From the NCBI GenBank assembly GCA_024529925.1, contig JAFEUB010001125.1, positions 1 through 64,000 of the forward strand: a stretch of 64,000 nucleotides of DNA, in the 5' to 3' direction. This stretch comes from Ophthalmolycus amberensis. Taxonomy: Eukaryota > Chordata > Actinopteri > Perciformes > Zoarcidae. The notes below the pieces were generated by a model. It did no database searches, was not told the DNA's origin, and worked only from the letters and a program-made list of their open reading frames with translations. Positions 61,730-64,000 of the stretch are shown here, piece after piece (position 1 is the stretch's first letter; the number at the start of each line of letters is the position of its first letter). The position numbers and the translations under genes were made by a program.

Positions 61730-62297
61730 TTAGCCATCTGCAGCAGGTGTAGCAGCTGCAGCAGGTGTAGCTGCTGCAGCAGGTGTAGCTGCTGCAGCAG
61801 GTGTAGCTGCTGCAGCAGTGGTAGCTGCTGCAGCAGTGGTAGCTGCTGCAGCAGTGGTAGCTTTAGTAGTGGTTGTTTTCTGAAAATCAAAAAGATTCAT
61901 TGTCAATAAACAGCAGAAGAGTTTCTAGGGATTTTACAGTAATTTACATTCAGAAGTTTTGAATGTTGAATTGTAGAAGATAGACAAAGCACTCACCTCA
62001 TCGGAATTCGAGTTGGAGCTCGAGTTAGAGTCAGAGCTCGAGTTAGAGTCAGAGCTCGAGTTAGAGTCAGAGCCAGAGTTAGAGCCAGAGTCAGACCGAG
62101 CAAGTCGTTTGTGCTCCGTGTCCACCTGTAGAAAGCACACAAGTTTGATATTTCCTTCACTATACTGTGATAATAATAGTCATGGTGTCAGCATATAAGA
62201 GCAGAGGTATTGATATTGAGTATGAGATTGTTACACTTACAGGCTGAGCCAGAACGATGCTCAGGAGGCATCCAAGCACAAATACTTCCTTCAGCAT
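61730..62297 (-). CDS. SCPP-like array gene, copy D
   Basis: Fourth copy, 111 residues. Exons: 62297-62241 (signal peptide), 62125-61997 (Ser/Asp-rich, 43 residues, same unit number as A) and 61879-61730 (49 residues, same as C). The proximal promoter is conserved, but homology upstream is lost at about 62633, so distal regulatory sequence differs from B and C. Confidence 0.75.
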
Positions 62298-62508
62298 GGT
62301 TACAGTGATCTCTCCTGTTAAAAAGGAAATGATAAAGACTTGTTCAGATGAACAGCTTTTCCAAAATATCAGCTAAATCACCATCAGCCTCACACAAGAA
62401 CATACAGAAACAAAAGATTCATATTATCACCTTCAAGTCTTTACAACTTCAGCAGACTTTCTTGCAGATGGTGGAGGAGGTTGTTGTTGTTCTGAATGTT
62501 GAGCTTTT

Positions 62509-62516
62509 CTTATATA
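62509..62516 (-). promoter_or_regulatory. TATA box of array gene copy D
   Basis: Minus strand TATATAAG; the conserved promoter block extends only about 120 nt further upstream here. Confidence 0.75.
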
Positions 62517-62632
62517 CAGTCACAGGACCGGATGTCCTCTCATTAGCAAACATCATTGTTGGGAAATTGCAAATATTAGGAAATCTTCCACCTCCACCTT
62601 TCAAGGTGTGGCTAATGATCAGAGGTGGAAAC

Positions 62633-62775
62633 AACACATGGATCGTATGATATGTAGCATTCATTTAATAGCTCGTAATGATGTAGTACATTGGATTTGT
62701 GTAAAAATTCTAATCTAAATATCATCTTTAGTATAGTCAGAGAACATTTTGTATGTTATGTAAGTTCAGTGTGTT
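62633..62775. other. Unique filler replacing most of the D-E spacer
   Basis: About 140 bp with no match elsewhere in the window, joining the D promoter to the 3' part of the LTR-like segment. It replaces roughly 1.8 kb of spacer found between the other direct copies. Confidence 0.7.
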
Positions 62776-63541
62776 CTCTGTGTGATTTTTACTTCTGGAG
62801 TGCAGACTTCTGCAGACTCCGAGTGACTCTGTATAACTGTGCCTCTTCTCTGGCCAGAGAATAAATACTTTTCAAAGACAAGTTCTGTTTGACAATATTC
62901 TTCATTTCAGCTTAAAAAGACTCACCAGCGGGTAAATCAATTTTTCCACCACACCGATTACATGTCTTTGAAAGACGCTTTTCAGGTACAAGTATCATGT
63001 TGCCTATGTCAACCCCCTCTTTTTGTGTGAAAAAGTCAATCAAAATAAAATAGCCCCACACAAAAAAAAAAACACATCCACTGTTTTTGATATTTAATGA
63101 ATATTCTTCTTTTATTTAACTTTTGTAATGGACCACCAATTGTTGCGGTGTCCGTAGAGTGGACCCAAACACAGGATACTGAGAGGTTGGGGAAGTTTTA
63201 AGAAGTGAACAGTGAAGCTGTTGAAACTGGATGTGTCTATCTAATAAATTCTATGATACACACCTCATTACACAGCTTTATTAATGTTTCTCACGTGGAT
63301 TTTAAGAAAAGCAAACACATCGTGTCCATGTTTTCCATTAACGAAGTTTATTCAGCAGATTTTACAGGGAATAAACACAGTTTAATTGAAGAATGATCAA
63401 TGTGAAAACACTGCGGTTAAGACATCATCTAACTGTGAAAATAGAAAGAAGCAGTCGTCATGACAAACTGACACAAAACCGAGCTGATGTGCAAACTAAA
63501 TTATTTAGGAGTAGCTGCAGGTTTAGCCATCTGCAGCAGGT

Positions 63542-64000
63542 TTAGCCATCTGCAGCAGGTGTAGCAGCTGCAGCAGGTGTAGCTGCTGCAGCAGGTGTAG
63601 CTGCTGCAGCAGGTGTAGCTGCTGCAGCAGGTGTAGCTGCTGCAGCAGTGGTAGCTGCTGCAGCAGTGGTAGCTGCTGCAGCAGTGGTAGCTTTAGTAGT
63701 GGTTGTTTTCTGAAAATCAAAAAGATTCATTGTCAATAAACAGCAGAAGAGTTTCTAGGGATTTTACAGTAATTTACATTCAGAAGTTTTGAATGTTGAA
63801 TTGTAGAAGATAGACAAAGCACTCACCTCATCGGAATTCGAGTTGGAGCTCGAGTTAGAGTCAGAGCTCGAGTTAGAGTCAGAGCTCGAGTTAGAGGCAG
63901 AGCTCGAGTTAGAGTCAGAGCCAGAGTTAGAGCCAGAGTCAGACCGAGCAAGTCGTTTGTGCTCCGTGTCCACCTGTAGAAAGCACACAAGTTTGATATT
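63542..64000 (-). CDS. SCPP-like array gene, copy E (5' end off window)
   Basis: Fifth copy, partial. Exon 3 (63973-63827) encodes 49 Ser/Asp-rich residues with one unit changed from SNSSSD to SNSSSA. Exon 4 (63709-63542) is the longest, 55 residues plus stop, with an extra AAAATP unit. The signal-peptide exon must lie right of the window, so the array continues. Confidence 0.72.

Noticed and set aside
51980..63990. CRISPR-like reading of the regular repeats
   Set aside because: Repeats are long duplicated gene units and coding minisatellites in a vertebrate genome, not short repeats with unique spacers.

Overview
The window looks like nuclear DNA of a teleost fish, probably a percomorph. 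It has small introns, CA/GA microsatellites, teleost-type LINE tails, hAT and PIF/Harbinger-like non-autonomous elements, and vertebrate genes split into exons with GT-AG borders. Nearly all real genes lie on the minus strand.

Layout. (1) 1-15 kb: the 5' part of a tachykinin (neurokinin) receptor gene, tacr3-like. Exons 1-3 are at 14992-14625, 8026-7838 and 6698-6548; later exons are off the left edge. Its introns are full of repeats: a LINE tail with a nested hAT-like insertion, a hAT-type MITE, a 1.1 kb PIF/Harbinger-like element and a 31-bp-arm hairpin. (2) 15-23.5 kb: gene-poor, with a degenerate minus-strand LINE. (3) 23.8-27.9 kb: a full-length CNGA1-type rod cyclic-nucleotide-gated channel gene in 8 coding exons, with two apparent single-base frame breaks and an unusual acidic repeat tail. 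(4) 30.2-48.4 kb: five minus-strand genes with the architecture of secretory calcium-binding phosphoproteins (SCPPs): TATA box, short untranslated exon 1, signal peptide in exon 2, and small phase-0 exons rich in P/Q, A/P/V or S/D/E. These proteins build and mineralise enameloid, dentine, bone and scales. (5) 50.3-64 kb: a segmental amplification carrying at least five copies of a sixth SCPP-like gene (Ser/Asp-rich exon, Thr/Ala-rich exon). The first copy is inverted and meets the second tail-to-tail; the rest are head-to-tail with a period of about 3.5 kb. The array runs off the right edge.

How the genes relate. The SCPP genes share one exon logic and form a tandem family that diversifies by internal repeat change. 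The right-hand array is the most recent and most interesting part: near-identical promoters, an 18-bp coding repeat whose number differs between copies, shared LTR-like spacer sequence, and mosaic relationships that suggest gene conversion.

Limits. All exon borders were read by eye from splice consensus and phase; no alignment, expression or database search was available. Family names for individual SCPP genes are tentative.
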